Assembly (NCBI RefSeq): GCF_900101675.1
Contig: NZ_FNKG01000001.1
Span: forward strand, 372,001 to 436,000
Length of the DNA: 64,000 bases
From: Curtobacterium sp. UNCCL20
GTDB lineage: Bacteria > Actinomycetota > Actinomycetes > Actinomycetales > Microbacteriaceae
Direction of reading: 5' to 3'
Both the position numbers and the translations under genes were made by a program. Under the pieces are notes generated by a model. The model had not been told where the DNA came from, searched no databases, and worked only from the letters and a program-made list of their open reading frames with translations. Each line of letters starts with the position of its first letter. Position 1 is the first letter of the stretch. Positions 55,679-64,000 of the stretch are shown here, one piece after another.

Positions 55679-57103
55679 TCAGGCCGGGTCGGCCGCCCGC
55701 GCCTCCTCCGCCGACCGGGGCAGGGCGATCGGCGCGGTGGAGCGCACCCCGTCGTACGAGCCGACGGCCGGGTCCTCGCCGTACCGCGCAGCGACCGAGC
55801 GCGACCCGAGCAGCAGGTTCAGCAGGATCGCCGCGACCGCCCCGGCCGAGATGCCCGAGTCGAAGACCAGCGTGAACCAGGTCGGGAACGCGGCGTAGAT
55901 CGAGGGCGCGACGGTCGGCAGCAGCGCGATCCCCAGCGGCAGCGCCACGACGAGCACGTTCCGGTTGTCGAACCGCACCTTCGAGAGCGTCCGGATGCCG
56001 CTCGCCGCGACCATGCCGAACAGCGCGACACCGGCGCCGCCGAGGACCGCGTGCGGGATCGCCTCGACGACCGCGGCGACCTTCGGTACCAGGCCGAGCA
56101 CCACGAGGATCCCGCCGGCCGCCGTGGCCACGTACCGGGAGCGCACGCCGGTCAGTGCGACGAGCCCGACGTTCTGCGCGAACGCCGTGTACGGGAACGT
56201 GTTGAAGACACCACCGACCACGGTGCCGAGACCGTCCGCGCGGAGCCCGTCCGCGAGCGTCCGCTTCGAGACGGGACGGCCGGTGACCTCGCCGACGGCG
56301 ATCATGTCGCCGGTGGTCTCGGTCATGATCACGAGGCCGACGACGAGCATCGACACGATCGACGCGACGTCGAACGTCGGCAGGCCGAAGTGGAACGGCG
56401 TGACGAAGGCGAACCAGGAGGCGTCGGCGATGCCCGAGCCGTCGACCATGCCGGGGACGAACAGTGCCGCCACGGTGCCGAGCAGCAGCCCGGACAGGAC
56501 GGAGACGCGAGCGAGCCCCCGGGGCGCGAACCGCTCCACGAGGACGATCGCGAGGAGCACCCCGGCAGCGAAGGCCACGTCGAGCGGCTTCGCGGCACCG
56601 TCCTTCCCGCCGTCGGTGACCCACCCCGCCGCGACGCTCATCAGGGAGAGCCCGATGATGAGGATCACGGTGCCGGTGACGATCGGCGGGAACAACCGGA
56701 CGAGCTGCGCGAACCACGGCGCGATCACGACCATGAACACGCCGCACGCGATGGTCGCCCCGTAGACGGCGGTGATCCCGTGCTCGGTGCCGATCGCGAT
56801 CATCGGGCCGACGGCGGCGAACGTGACGCCCTGCACGAGCGGCAGCCGGACGCCGAAGCGCCAGAAGCCGACGGACTGCACGATGGTGGCGAGTCCGGCG
56901 ACGAAGAGGTCGGCGCTGATGAGGAACGCCAGGTCGGCACTGCTGAAGCCGAGCGCCCCGCCGACGATGAGCGGCACGGCGATCGCTCCGGCGTACATCG
57001 CGAGGACGTGCTGCAGTCCGAGCGGCAGGAGCTTGGCGAGCGGTGGGACGGTGTCGACGCCGTCCTCGGTCGGTGTGGTGCGCGCTGGCTTCGTGGTCGT
57101 CAT
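55679..57103 (-). CDS. NCS2-family urate/xanthine permease
   Basis: The 474-residue nucleobase-cation symporter has about 14 helices and the NAT signature AQNVGLVALTGVRSR. It starts LGLQHVLAMYAGAIAVPLIVGGALG. Convergent with uricase, it most likely imports urate or xanthine for that pathway. AAGGGGAC precedes the ATG, so it has a leader of about 30 nt. A GTCAT-N6-GAAAC box lies upstream. Confidence 0.92.
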   Translation of the reverse strand: MTTTKPARTTPTEDGVDTVPPLAKLLPLGLQHVLAMYAGAIAVPLIVGGALGFSSADLAFLISADLFVAGLATIVQSVGFWRFGVRLPLVQGVTFAAVGPMIAIGTEHGITAVYGATIACGVFMVVIAPWFAQLVRLFPPIVTGTVILIIGLSLMSVAAGWVTDGGKDGAAKPLDVAFAAGVLLAIVLVERFAPRGLARVSVLSGLLLGTVAALFVPGMVDGSGIADASWFAFVTPFHFGLPTFDVASIVSMLVVGLVIMTETTGDMIAVGEVTGRPVSKRTLADGLRADGLGTVVGGVFNTFPYTAFAQNVGLVALTGVRSRYVATAAGGILVVLGLVPKVAAVVEAIPHAVLGGAGVALFGMVAASGIRTLSKVRFDNRNVLVVALPLGIALLPTVAPSIYAAFPTWFTLVFDSGISAGAVAAILLNLLLGSRSVAARYGEDPAVGSYDGVRSTAPIALPRSAEEARAADPA

Positions 57104-57140
57104 GGCGTCCCCTTCGAGCGGTGGTTTCCCTGTGCTCCGG

Positions 57141-57172
57141 ACGCTATGCAGCCCCTGTTTCCCCGGGATGAC
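57141..57172 (-). promoter_or_regulatory. GlnR-like box and -10 of the NCS2 permease
   Basis: On the minus strand GTCAT (57172-57168), 6 bp and GAAAC (57161-57157) match the gTnAC-N6-GaAAC nitrogen box in 9 of 10 positions. TAGCGT (57146-57141) follows as -10. Another GAAAC lies exactly 33 bp (three turns) further down at 57128-57124. Confidence 0.5.
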
Positions 57173-57225
57173 GGGCGTGGGTCGCGTCGATCACGCGGCC
57201 CACGCCCGAAACGGTGGCGCCAACG

Positions 57226-57265
57226 GCCGGGAGGCGCGGTGCCAGCTGGCACCGCGCCTCCCGGC
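57226..57265. terminator. 40-bp perfect palindrome, GGAGGCGCG family copy 6
   Basis: Arms start GCCGGGAGGCGCGGTGCCAG and are fully complementary over 20 bp. It lies just after the aldo/keto reductase stop. A second dyad (GGCGTGGG...CCCACGCC, 57175-57207) lies beside it. Confidence 0.9.
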
Positions 57266-57280
57266 GTTCCGCTGGTCGCG

Positions 57281-58267
57281 TCAGCGGCCGATGGTCGACA
57301 TGTCGGGGTAGCGGTCGCCGGTCGGGACCGGCAGCGACGACAGGCGCGTGATCTGGTCGTCGGTGAGGGTCAGGTCGGCTGCGCCGACGTTCTCCTCGAG
57401 CCGCGAGACCCGCTTCGTGCCGGGGATCGGGACGACGTCGTCGCCCTGGGCGAGCAGCCACGCCAGGGCCACCTGCGCCGGGGTCCCGCCGGCCTCGGTC
57501 GCGACGTCCTTGACGGCGTCGACGATCCGCATGTTCTCGGCGAACGCCTCCTCCTGGAAGCGCGGGTTCGCCCGGCGGAAGTCGTCGGAGTCGAGGTCGG
57601 ACGGCTTCGTGATGGCACCCGTCAGGAAGCCGCGGCCGAGCGGGGAGTACGGCACGAGACCGATGCCGAGCTCGCGGAGGGTGTCGAGCACGTCGCCCTC
57701 GGGGTCGCGGGTCCACAGCGAGTACTCGCTCTGGAGCGCCGTGATCGGGTGGACGGCGTTCGCCTTCCGGATCGTCGCCGCGCTCGCCTCGGAGAGCCCG
57801 ATGTGCCGGATCTTGCCCTCCTGCACGAAGCCGGCCAGCTGGCCGATGACGTCCTCGATCGGGACGGCCGGGTCCACGCGGTGCTGGTAGTAGAGGTCGA
57901 TGTGGTCAGTGCCGAGGCGGCGGAGGGAGCCCTCGAGCGCCTCGCGGACGGACTCGGGGGCGCTCGAGATGCCGCGCTGGGTGCTCGGCTCGGCCTCGCC
58001 GGGCTGGTGGGTGATGAGGCCGAACTTCGTCGCGATCACGACGTCGTCTCGGCGGTCCCCGAGGGCACGACGGAGGAGGTCCTCGTTCGTGTACGGGCCG
58101 TACGCCTCGGCGGTGTCGAACAGGGTGACGCCGAGGTCGATCGCGCGGTGGATGGTGCGGATCGACTCGTCGTCGTCGGTGCCGGCGCCCGTGTAGAAGG
58201 CGCTCATGCCCATGGTTCCGAGGCCGACGGGTCCGACCTCGAGGTCTGCGAGCTTGCGTGTCTGCAT
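57281..58267 (-). CDS. Aldo/keto reductase
   Basis: The 328-residue NADPH-dependent reductase carries the tetrad residues in [24 protein letters not shown] and YYQHRVDP and the C-terminal cofactor segment [15 protein letters not shown]. It resembles the AKR11/AKR13 group (YajO/Tas-like). Substrate unknown. It diverges from a thioesterase gene 129 bp away. Confidence 0.9.
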   Translation of the reverse strand: MQTRKLADLEVGPVGLGTMGMSAFYTGAGTDDDESIRTIHRAIDLGVTLFDTAEAYGPYTNEDLLRRALGDRRDDVVIATKFGLITHQPGEAEPSTQRGISSAPESVREALEGSLRRLGTDHIDLYYQHRVDPAVPIEDVIGQLAGFVQEGKIRHIGLSEASAATIRKANAVHPITALQSEYSLWTRDPEGDVLDTLRELGIGLVPYSPLGRGFLTGAITKPSDLDSDDFRRANPRFQEEAFAENMRIVDAVKDVATEAGGTPAQVALAWLLAQGDDVVPIPGTKRVSRLEENVGAADLTLTDDQITRLSSLPVPTGDRYPDMSTIGR

Positions 58268-58396
58268 GCTGCAGGTCTACTCCGGGTGCCTCGGTTGGAG
58301 GGAGGCACTGACCGGGCCGGTCAGGCAGCGGCACCGTTTGGTGCAGATCCTCCAAGGTGTTCCACGGCTGCCGTCCAGTGCTGGTGTGATCGACCG

Positions 58397-58939
58397 GTGA
58401 ACCTGTACTTCCGGTTGTTCCTGCTCCAGCTGCGCATCCGACTCCGTCCGACCGTCCGCGGTCGTCGCCCGTCGCTGTGGGACGAGGCGCGCACACCGTT
58501 CCGCGTGACCCTGACGGACCTCGACCCGCTGCGCCACGTGAACAACGGCAAGTACCTGTCGATGCTCGACCTCGGTCGGCTCGACCTCATGATCCGCTCG
58601 GGGTTCTGGGCGGCGATCGCCGCGCAGGGCTGGTACCCGGTGGTGTCCGCGCAGACCATCACGTACAAGCGCTCCCTGACGCTCGGGCAGCGGTTCGAGC
58701 TCGTGACGCGGGTGCTCGGCGTCGACGACCGGGCCGTGTACCTCGAGCAGACGTTCGTCCGCCGTGGGACCGTCATCGCCCGGGCCGTCGTGCAGGGCCG
58801 GTTCCTCCGGAAGTCCGGTGGGACCGTGCCGCCGAGCGAACTGCTGGAGGCCGCCGGGGGTGCTCCGCACGACCTCGAGCTCCCCGAGTGGGTGCACGAC
58901 TGGGCGGGGGCCACCCGGATCAGCAGCACAGCAGGGTAG
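58397..58939 (+). CDS. Hotdog-fold acyl-CoA thioesterase-like protein
   Basis: The 180-residue protein has the 4HBT-type pattern TPFRVTLTDLDPLRHVNNGKYLSMLDLGRLDLM, where Asp and the HVNNG turn form the active site, and a second strand block QTITYKRSLTLGQRFELVTRVLG. It probably hydrolyses acyl-CoA or a related thioester. GTG start. The next gene begins 10 bp after its stop. Confidence 0.85.
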   Translation: MNLYFRLFLLQLRIRLRPTVRGRRPSLWDEARTPFRVTLTDLDPLRHVNNGKYLSMLDLGRLDLMIRSGFWAAIAAQGWYPVVSAQTITYKRSLTLGQRFELVTRVLGVDDRAVYLEQTFVRRGTVIARAVVQGRFLRKSGGTVPPSELLEAAGGAPHDLELPEWVHDWAGATRISSTAG

Positions 58940-58949
58940 ACAGGTCCGC

Positions 58950-60524
58950 GTGACCGAACCAGACCACGACCGCCGGACCCCTGCGACGACCCGGCGGGTG
59001 CTCCTCGCGGGCGGCGTCGGACTCGGGATCGCGGGGGTGCTGGCTGCCTGCAGCCGACCGTCGCCGTCCCCCTCGACCTCACCGTCGGGAAGTGCGAGTG
59101 CGACGAGCGGTCCGACCCGGACACCCACCGCCAGCCCGACACCCGGCGGCCCGGACTCGTGGGACGCGCTCGCCGCCGCGGTCTCCGGCCGGCTGCTCCG
59201 CTCCGGGGCGGACGGGTGGGACACGGCGCGGCTCGTCGAGAACCCCCGGTACGACGACGCCGACCCGCAGGGCATCCTCCGCGCCTCCGGCACCGCCGAC
59301 GTGCAGGCCGGCCTCGCCTTCGCCCGGAACACCCGGACCCCGGTCGCGCTGCGTGCCGGCGGGCACTCGTACACAGGGTGGTCCGCCGGGGGTGCGAGCG
59401 GCACCGACGTCCCACGGTCGCTCGTGATCAGCACGCAGGACCTCGACGGCATCGAGCTCCACGACGACGACGCCGTGACGATCGGTCCCGGAGCGCAGCT
59501 CGGCGACGTGTACGCCACGCTGGCGAAGGCCGGCCGGGCGATCGGCGCCGGCTCCTGCCCGACCGTCGGCATCGGCGGCCTGACCCTCGGCGGCGGCGTC
59601 GGCGTGCTCGTCCGGTCCTTCGGCCTGACGTGCGACCAGCTCACCGGTGTGACCCTCGTCACACCGGACGGCGCCGTGCACCAGGTGTCCGCGACCGCCG
59701 AGCCGGACCTGTTCTGGGCGTGCCGGGGCGGCGGGGGTGGGACCGTCGGCGTCGTCACCGCACTGACCTACCGGACGCAGGCCGCGCCTCCCGTCCTGCT
59801 CTTCACCATCTCCTTCCCCTGGTCGGCCGCTGCTGCGGTCGTCCGCGCCTGGCAGGACTGGGCGCCCGCCGCCGACCCGCAGCTCTGGTCGACGCTCAAG
59901 CTGCTGAACGGCTCGCGGCACACGTCCCCGACCGTCACCGTGACCGGCGTGTGGACCGGTGCGAAGACCGGCGCGGACGCGACCGTCGACGGCTTCATCC
60001 GCGCCACCGGTGCGACGCCGCTCGCGCACACCGCGCAGCAGCTCACCTACGGCGCTGCGATGTCGACCCTCGCCGGCAAGGCGCAGCGCGTGTCGGAGGC
60101 GGCGACGTCGTCGATCGGGAACGCGAAGCTGACCGACGCGCAGATCGCGACGCTGGTGCAGCACGCGGCCGCGGCCGGCGACGTGTCGGGCAACCGCGAG
60201 GGCGGCGTCGCACTCGACGCCCTGGGCGGCGTCGTCGCCGACGTCGGGCGGACCGACTCCGCGTTCCCGTGGCGCTCCGCGCTGATGACCGTGCAGTACA
60301 CCGCGGTGTTCGCGGACGGGGCCGACCCGGCGCCGTTCGACGCCTACGTGCGGGGGTTCCGGAAGGCGATGCGCCCCGCGTGGGGCGACGCGGCGTACGC
60401 GAACTACTGCGATGCGGCGATCACCGACCCGGCGGACTACTTCGACGTGAACACCTCGCGCCTGCACCGGATCGCCGAGCAGGCGGATCCCACGGGGGTG
60501 CTGGCGCAGCCGCACTGGGTGTGA
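58950..60524 (+). CDS. Secreted FAD-linked oxidase (berberine bridge enzyme-like lipoprotein)
   Basis: The 524-residue protein has a twin-Arg N-terminus (TTRRVLLAGG) running into a lipobox (LAAC, Cys34), then a Ser/Thr/Pro linker. The FAD domain shows RAGGHSYTGWS with the flavin-linking His, IGPGAQLGDVYATL, and GGLTLGGGVGVLVRSFGLTCDQLTGV. The C-terminus has the BBE tail YANYCDAAITDPADYF. It should oxidise a sugar or alkaloid-like alcohol outside the membrane with release of hydrogen peroxide. Confidence 0.88.
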   Translation: MTEPDHDRRTPATTRRVLLAGGVGLGIAGVLAACSRPSPSPSTSPSGSASATSGPTRTPTASPTPGGPDSWDALAAAVSGRLLRSGADGWDTARLVENPRYDDADPQGILRASGTADVQAGLAFARNTRTPVALRAGGHSYTGWSAGGASGTDVPRSLVISTQDLDGIELHDDDAVTIGPGAQLGDVYATLAKAGRAIGAGSCPTVGIGGLTLGGGVGVLVRSFGLTCDQLTGVTLVTPDGAVHQVSATAEPDLFWACRGGGGGTVGVVTALTYRTQAAPPVLLFTISFPWSAAAAVVRAWQDWAPAADPQLWSTLKLLNGSRHTSPTVTVTGVWTGAKTGADATVDGFIRATGATPLAHTAQQLTYGAAMSTLAGKAQRVSEAATSSIGNAKLTDAQIATLVQHAAAAGDVSGNREGGVALDALGGVVADVGRTDSAFPWRSALMTVQYTAVFADGADPAPFDAYVRGFRKAMRPAWGDAAYANYCDAAITDPADYFDVNTSRLHRIAEQADPTGVLAQPHWV

Positions 60525-60584
60525 CGCTCCGCCTCCCCGCGCGGACGGCCGTTGCGGTTGCCGTGGGCGCGGACGGCCGAGGCC

Positions 60585-60650
60585 GAGTCTCGGGCAGGCC
60601 GACAGTTCTCGGGCTCCCGGGCACGTGATGTGTCGCTGGGGCCGAGACTC
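60585..60650. repeat. 66-bp compound dyad
   Basis: GAGTCTCGG (60585-60593) pairs with CCGAGACTC (60642-60650). Each end also contains its own small palindrome (CCGAG-N-CTCGG), and a CGGG/CCCG hairpin sits inside. It fills much of the 191-bp gap between the oxidase and YdeI genes and may be a terminator or a dispersed repeat of a second class. Confidence 0.6.
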
Positions 60651-60703
60651 GGGCCGGCTCGCGGCGGGCGGCGCACGGCCCCGCCGAGCGCGCGGCGCAC
60701 CCC

Positions 60704-60709
60704 TACGAT
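60704..60709 (+). promoter_or_regulatory. -10 box of the ydeI-like gene, leaderless
   Basis: TACGAT lies 6 nt before the ATG at 60716. Confidence 0.6.
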
Positions 60710-60715
60710 GACCGC

Positions 60716-61297
60716 ATGGACATCGTCGACCTGGTGCTGCCGGACGCCGCAGCGTGGCGCGCCTGGCTCGACACCCACGAGGAGGACCCCGACGGTGTGT
60801 GGCTCGTCCTCGCGAAGAAGGGCACCACGGACCCGACGTCGATCACCTACGACCAGGCGCTCGACGAGGCCCTGTGCTCCGGGTGGATCGACGGGCAGAA
60901 GCGCGGCCGCGACGAGACCACGTTCCGGCAGCGGTTCACGCCGCGGCGGAAGGCGTCACTCTGGTCGCAGCGGAACATCGGCCTCGTCGCCACCCTGATC
61001 GCCGAGGGACGCATGCGCGACCGGGGTCAGGCGGAGATCGACCGGGCGAAGGACGACGGCCGGTGGGACCGTGCCTACGCCGGTGCCGCCACGGCCGAGG
61101 TGCCGGCGGACCTGCAGGCAGCGCTCGACGCGTCCCCGGCTGCTGCGGCGCTGTTCGCCGAGCTCGACCGGACGAACCGGTACGCCGTGCTGCACCGGAT
61201 CACGACGGCACCGAGCGCCACCGCCCGGACGAACCGGCTGACGAAGCTCGTCGGCGGCCTCGAGCGCGGCGAGACTCCGTACCCGCGGAACGCCTGA
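60716..61297 (+). CDS. YdeI/OmpD-associated family protein
   Basis: The 193-residue protein has the YdeI pattern: AWRAWLDTHEEDPDGVWLVLAKKG, ALDEALCSGWIDGQKRGRDETTFRQRFTPRRKASLWSQRN, then a C-terminal DUF1801-like helical part ending GLERGETPYPRN. Members were linked to bacteriocin or peptide stress in enterobacteria; the biochemical role is unknown. Confidence 0.87.
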   Translation: MDIVDLVLPDAAAWRAWLDTHEEDPDGVWLVLAKKGTTDPTSITYDQALDEALCSGWIDGQKRGRDETTFRQRFTPRRKASLWSQRNIGLVATLIAEGRMRDRGQAEIDRAKDDGRWDRAYAGAATAEVPADLQAALDASPAAAALFAELDRTNRYAVLHRITTAPSATARTNRLTKLVGGLERGETPYPRNA

Positions 61298-61312
61298 GCC
61301 CGGGCCCAACCG

Positions 61313-62230
61313 CTACCGCAACCCGACCCGCAACCCCCGGTGGTCGCTGCCGTTCGCGGGGAGGACCTCGGTCGACGTCGTCTCGAGCCCGCGGACGAAC
61401 ACGTGGTCGATCCGGACAACGGGCAGCTGTGCCGGCCAGGTGAACCGGAACCCGCCTCCCTCGTCGAGCATCCTGGTCAGGGGCAGCATCTTCGGGTCCG
61501 TCGCCCCGCCGTTGAAGTCCCCGGCGACGACGAGCCGCCGGGCGTCGTCGCCCCGGACCGCGGTCGCCAGGGACGACAGCATCGTCGGTCGGCCGTCCTC
61601 GCCGCCGAGTCGCAGCGAGTCCATGTGCACGACGTAGAGCCGCACGTCACCGAGGCCGGTGTCGACCGTGACGCGGAGCGCCCGGGCCCAGCCGAGGCCG
61701 AGCGTCAGGGGTTCGCCGTGGCTCAGGGCCGTCCGACTCCACACGCCGATCGACCCGACCCGGTAGTGGTGCGGGTAGCGCTCGTCGAGCACGCCGGCGA
61801 CCGCGTCGCCCGAGTCGGCTGTCAGCTCCTCGAGCGCGATGACGTCCGGCCGGTTCGACGCGATCGACCGTGCGGTGGCGGCTGGGTCCGCGTTCGCGGC
61901 CTCGACGTTCTGGGTGACGACCGTCAGACGAGGGGACCCCGCGGCGTCCGGCCGGAGCACGCCGGGCAGGATCGCGAGCGCCCATGCCGCTGCGAACGCC
62001 AGCGACAGCACGGCGATCCGCTTCGACCGGGTGCCGAGGGCGAGGACCGCGACGGGGACGAGCAGGAGTGCGAGCCAGGGGAGCAGCGACCCGATGACGG
62101 AGCCGGCGGTGCCGAGGACACCGAGCACGGCGGGGAGGACGAGGACGACGATCCCGGCGAGCAGCACGATCCCGACGACACCGATGACGAGCGAGCGGCC
62201 GGGACTCCGTCGTGGGGAACGGAAGGGCAC
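61313..62230 (-). CDS. Endonuclease/exonuclease/phosphatase-family membrane protein
   Basis: The 305-residue protein has two or three N-terminal helices ([40 protein letters not shown]) and an EEP domain with [10 protein letters not shown], the metal Glu of IALEELT, VAGDFNG and GSDHRGL. It probably cleaves phosphodiesters outside the cell. GTG start with TATGCT 6 nt upstream. Confidence 0.88.
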   Translation of the reverse strand: MPFRSPRRSPGRSLVIGVVGIVLLAGIVVLVLPAVLGVLGTAGSVIGSLLPWLALLLVPVAVLALGTRSKRIAVLSLAFAAAWALAILPGVLRPDAAGSPRLTVVTQNVEAANADPAATARSIASNRPDVIALEELTADSGDAVAGVLDERYPHHYRVGSIGVWSRTALSHGEPLTLGLGWARALRVTVDTGLGDVRLYVVHMDSLRLGGEDGRPTMLSSLATAVRGDDARRLVVAGDFNGGATDPKMLPLTRMLDEGGGFRFTWPAQLPVVRIDHVFVRGLETTSTEVLPANGSDHRGLRVGLR

Positions 62231-62236
62231 CCGAGG

Positions 62237-62242
62237 AGCATA
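62237..62242 (-). promoter_or_regulatory. -10 box of the EEP-family gene, leaderless
   Basis: TATGCT lies 6 nt before the GTG at 62230. Confidence 0.55.
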
Positions 62243-62314
62243 CGAACCGGTCCTGACAGCGCGCGGGGGACACCGTTCCAGGGACCGTTCGACGGCGCGG
62301 CGTACACCGGTGAC

Positions 62315-63196
62315 ATGACCACAGGGACCGACACCACGAACCGTCCGGCCGCAGCGTCCGGCACATTCCGCATCGGCGGGGACCTCGAAGTCCACCGTCT
62401 CGGCTACGGCACCATGCAACTCACGGGTCCCGGCGTCTGGGGTCCGCCGAAGGACCACGACGAGGCCGTCCGCGTGCTGCAGCGCGCCGTCGACCTCGGC
62501 GTCGACTTCTTCGACACCGCCGACAGCTACGGCCCGTACGTCGCCGAGGAACTCCTCAAGGAGGCCCTGCACCCGTACGGCGACGACATCGTCATCGCCA
62601 CCAAGGCCGGGCTGACCCGCACCGGCCCGAACAAGTGGCCGCCGGTCGGCCGCCCGGAGTACCTCCGGCAGGAGGCCGAGATGAGCCTCCGCCGCCTCGG
62701 CCTCGAGCGCATCGACCTGTTCCAGCTGCACCGCATCGACCCGAAGGTTCCGCTCGAGGACCAGGTCGGTGAGCTGAAGAAGCTGCAGGACGAGGGCAAG
62801 ATCCGGCACATCGGGCTGTCCGAGGTCTCCGTCGACGAGGTCAAGGCGGCGCAGGAGATCGCGACGATCGTGACCGTGCAGAACCTCTACAACCTGCAGA
62901 AGCGTGACGCCGAGGAGCTCCTGGACTGGTCCGAGGAGCAGGGCATCGGCTTCATCCCGTGGTTCCCGCTCGCGACCGGCGGCCTGACCGGCGAGCACTC
63001 GCCGCTCACCGAGCTCGCCGAGCGGAAGGGTGCGACGCCCGCACAGCTCGCGCTCGCGTGGCTGCTCAAGCGCTCGCCGGTGATGCTGCCGATCCCGGGA
63101 ACGTCGAGTGTCGCCCACCTGGAGGACAACCTCCAGGGAGCGACGGTCGAGCTGACGGACGAGGAGTTCGAGGAGCTGTCGAAGCTGGGGAGCTGA
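62315..63196 (+). CDS. Aldo/keto reductase
   Basis: The 293-residue reductase has [33 protein letters not shown] and [14 protein letters not shown], the catalytic and cofactor segments of the family. It is shorter than the two other aldo/keto reductases in the window and related to the YdbC/AKR-like oxidoreductases. Substrate unknown. Confidence 0.9.
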   Translation: MTTGTDTTNRPAAASGTFRIGGDLEVHRLGYGTMQLTGPGVWGPPKDHDEAVRVLQRAVDLGVDFFDTADSYGPYVAEELLKEALHPYGDDIVIATKAGLTRTGPNKWPPVGRPEYLRQEAEMSLRRLGLERIDLFQLHRIDPKVPLEDQVGELKKLQDEGKIRHIGLSEVSVDEVKAAQEIATIVTVQNLYNLQKRDAEELLDWSEEQGIGFIPWFPLATGGLTGEHSPLTELAERKGATPAQLALAWLLKRSPVMLPIPGTSSVAHLEDNLQGATVELTDEEFEELSKLGS

Positions 63197-63222
63197 CCGC
63201 ACGTCGTCGACGTGACCAGGTG

Positions 63223-63268
63223 ACGGACTGGAGGCCCGTGGCGACACCGCCACGGGCCTCCAGTCCGT
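63223..63268. terminator. Palindrome, GGAGGC family copy 7
   Basis: A 21-bp perfect stem (left arm ACGGACTGGAGGCCCGTGGC plus G) with a 4-nt loop lies 27 bp after the reductase stop. Confidence 0.88.
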
Positions 63269-63284
63269 CTGGCGCTTGCGCTTG

Positions 63285-63312
63285 CATACTCAGTATGGGC
63301 ATACTGCGTATG
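63285..63312. promoter_or_regulatory. Twin 13-bp palindromes, PadR operator
   Basis: CATACTCAGTATG (63285-63297) and CATACTGCGTATG (63300-63312) are two palindromes with ATAC/GTAT arms, centred 15 bp apart. They lie just before the padR gene and are the likely autoregulatory site. Confidence 0.65.
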
Positions 63313-63340
63313 TCCATAGTGGACACGACTGGGGGAAGAC

Positions 63341-63934
63341 GTGAGCGTACGGATGGGCGTCCTGGCACTGCTGGTGCGGGGACCCGGCTACGGGTACCAG
63401 CTCCGGGGGGAGTTCGAGCACCGGACCGGCGGCAGCTGGCCGCTGAACATCGGGCAGGTGTACACGACCCTCGACCGCCTCGAGCGGGACGGTCTCGTCG
63501 CCCGCGGCGACACGGACGACGACGGCCACGTGGTCTACACCGCGACCGACGCCGGGCGCGACGAAGTCGCCCGCTGGTTCAGCGAGCCGGTCCCGCCGAA
63601 GCGCGGTCGCGACGAGCTCGCGATCAAGTTCGCGCTGGCCGTCACCGTCCCGGGTGTCGACGTGACGCACCTCGTGCAGGTGCAGCGGACGGCGGCGGTG
63701 CGGAACCTGCAGGACCTCACGCGGCTGAAGCGGACGGCGGACCCGTCCGAGGACCTCGCGTGGTCACTCGTCCTCGAGTCGATGCTCCTCCAGGCCGAAG
63801 CCGACGTCCGCTGGCTCGACCACGTCGAGTCGAGCGTCGCCCGGTACCGTCCGGACGAGCACCCGGCACCCGCGCAGCGGACGTCCTCCGCGCGCCCGAC
63901 GTCGTCCGATGCGACCGCGCGGAGCGCACGGTGA
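63341..63934 (+). CDS. PadR-family transcriptional regulator
   Basis: The 197-residue protein has the PadR winged helix (MGVLALLVRGPGYGYQLRGEFEHRTGGSWPLNIGQVYTTLDRLERDGLV) and a C-terminal dimerisation helix. GTG start after GGGGGAAG. It overlaps an ABC ATPase gene by 4 nt, so it probably represses its own operon, a typical PadR-exporter arrangement. Confidence 0.92.
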   Translation: MSVRMGVLALLVRGPGYGYQLRGEFEHRTGGSWPLNIGQVYTTLDRLERDGLVARGDTDDDGHVVYTATDAGRDEVARWFSEPVPPKRGRDELAIKFALAVTVPGVDVTHLVQVQRTAAVRNLQDLTRLKRTADPSEDLAWSLVLESMLLQAEADVRWLDHVESSVARYRPDEHPAPAQRTSSARPTSSDATARSAR

Positions 63935-64000
63935 ACGCGGCGGCTCCGCTCCTCGAGCTCGACGCCGTCAGCGTGCAGTACGGCACCCGGAGCGAAGGCG
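63931..64000 (+). CDS. ABC transporter ATPase, N-terminal fragment at window end
   Basis: The visible 23 residues (APLLELDAVSVQYGTRSEG) match the start of an ABC ATPase. The gene runs off the window. The GTG start overlaps the padR stop (GTGA). Confidence 0.7.
   Translation, partial: MNAAAPLLELDAVSVQYGTRSEG

Noticed and set aside
57104..57225. Possible riboswitch in the leader of the NCS2 permease
   Set aside because: After the predicted transcription start only about 30 nt remain before the ATG, too short for known purine or guanidine riboswitches. The dyads upstream are better explained as operator and terminator.
54365..58939. A single open frame of 1524 codons on the plus strand
   Set aside because: It runs antisense through the NCS2 permease and an aldo/keto reductase, both with strong family motifs. 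Its composition (Arg/Asp/Gly-rich) is typical of GC-rich shadow frames. Only its last 180 codons, from 58397, are a real gene.

Overview
The window is chromosomal DNA from a very GC-rich actinobacterium. Gene content and style (monomeric NADP isocitrate dehydrogenase, sugar ABC importers with no dedicated ATPase, a GAF/phosphatase regulator, abundant leaderless promoters) fit Microbacteriaceae. Curtobacterium is my best guess from protein recollection; this is inference. I see no rRNA, tRNA, insertion sequence, prophage or CRISPR array.

Layout. 1-3.2 kb: RlmA-type rRNA methyltransferase (cut by the window edge), an SDR gene broken by a short palindromic insertion, a Mak_N_cap protein and an aldo/keto reductase. 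3.3-12 kb: two tiny acidic proteins, a 1066-residue GH92 mannosidase, a membrane Ser/Thr kinase behind a PAP2 phosphatase, a family A polymerase-like protein and small ORFs. 12-23.2 kb: an amino-sugar utilisation locus. A leftward operon holds an oxidoreductase, a binding protein, two permeases and an acyltransferase. A DeoR regulator follows, then a rightward operon of five translationally coupled genes: SIS, ROK kinase, NagA, PfkB kinase and class II aldolase. 23.3-30.4 kb: serine dehydratase, an AroE-like enzyme, a CrtI-like oxidoreductase, and an Abi_2/HEPN gene preceded by its own promoter and a terminator-like small RNA. 30.5-37 kb: a MacB/Lol-type ABC pair with a divergent TetR gene, and a four-gene osmoprotectant importer. 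37.2-43.3 kb: DinB, phosphotransferase, TetR, GAF-phosphatase, ThuA and membrane proteins. 43.4-53.4 kb: isocitrate dehydrogenase, Na+/H+ antiporter, M23 peptidase, CNNM-type protein, XRE regulator and FBP protein. 53.5-57.1 kb: a urate module (OHCU decarboxylase-HIU hydrolase fusion, uricase, NCS2 permease) with direct-repeat boxes resembling GlnR sites. 57.2-64 kb: aldo/keto reductases, thioesterase, a secreted FAD oxidase, YdeI, an endonuclease/phosphatase-family protein, and a PadR-ABC operon running off the end.

Two genome-wide habits stand out. First, at least 22 genes have a TANNNT -10 hexamer exactly 6-7 nt before the start codon, so they should be transcribed as leaderless mRNAs; I used this rule to choose starts. 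Second, seven intergenic spaces carry members of one long palindrome family (core GGAGGCGCGGTG / CACCGCGCCTCC), usually where genes converge. They look like a dispersed element used as a two-way terminator.

The most interesting candidate system is at 27978-28790. A HEPN-family Abi protein is preceded by a sigma-A-like promoter (TTGAGA-N17-TAGGCT) driving a roughly 52-nt RNA that ends in a 9-bp GC hairpin and a U tract. This arrangement resembles RNA-associated Abi/AbiF or type III toxin-antitoxin modules.
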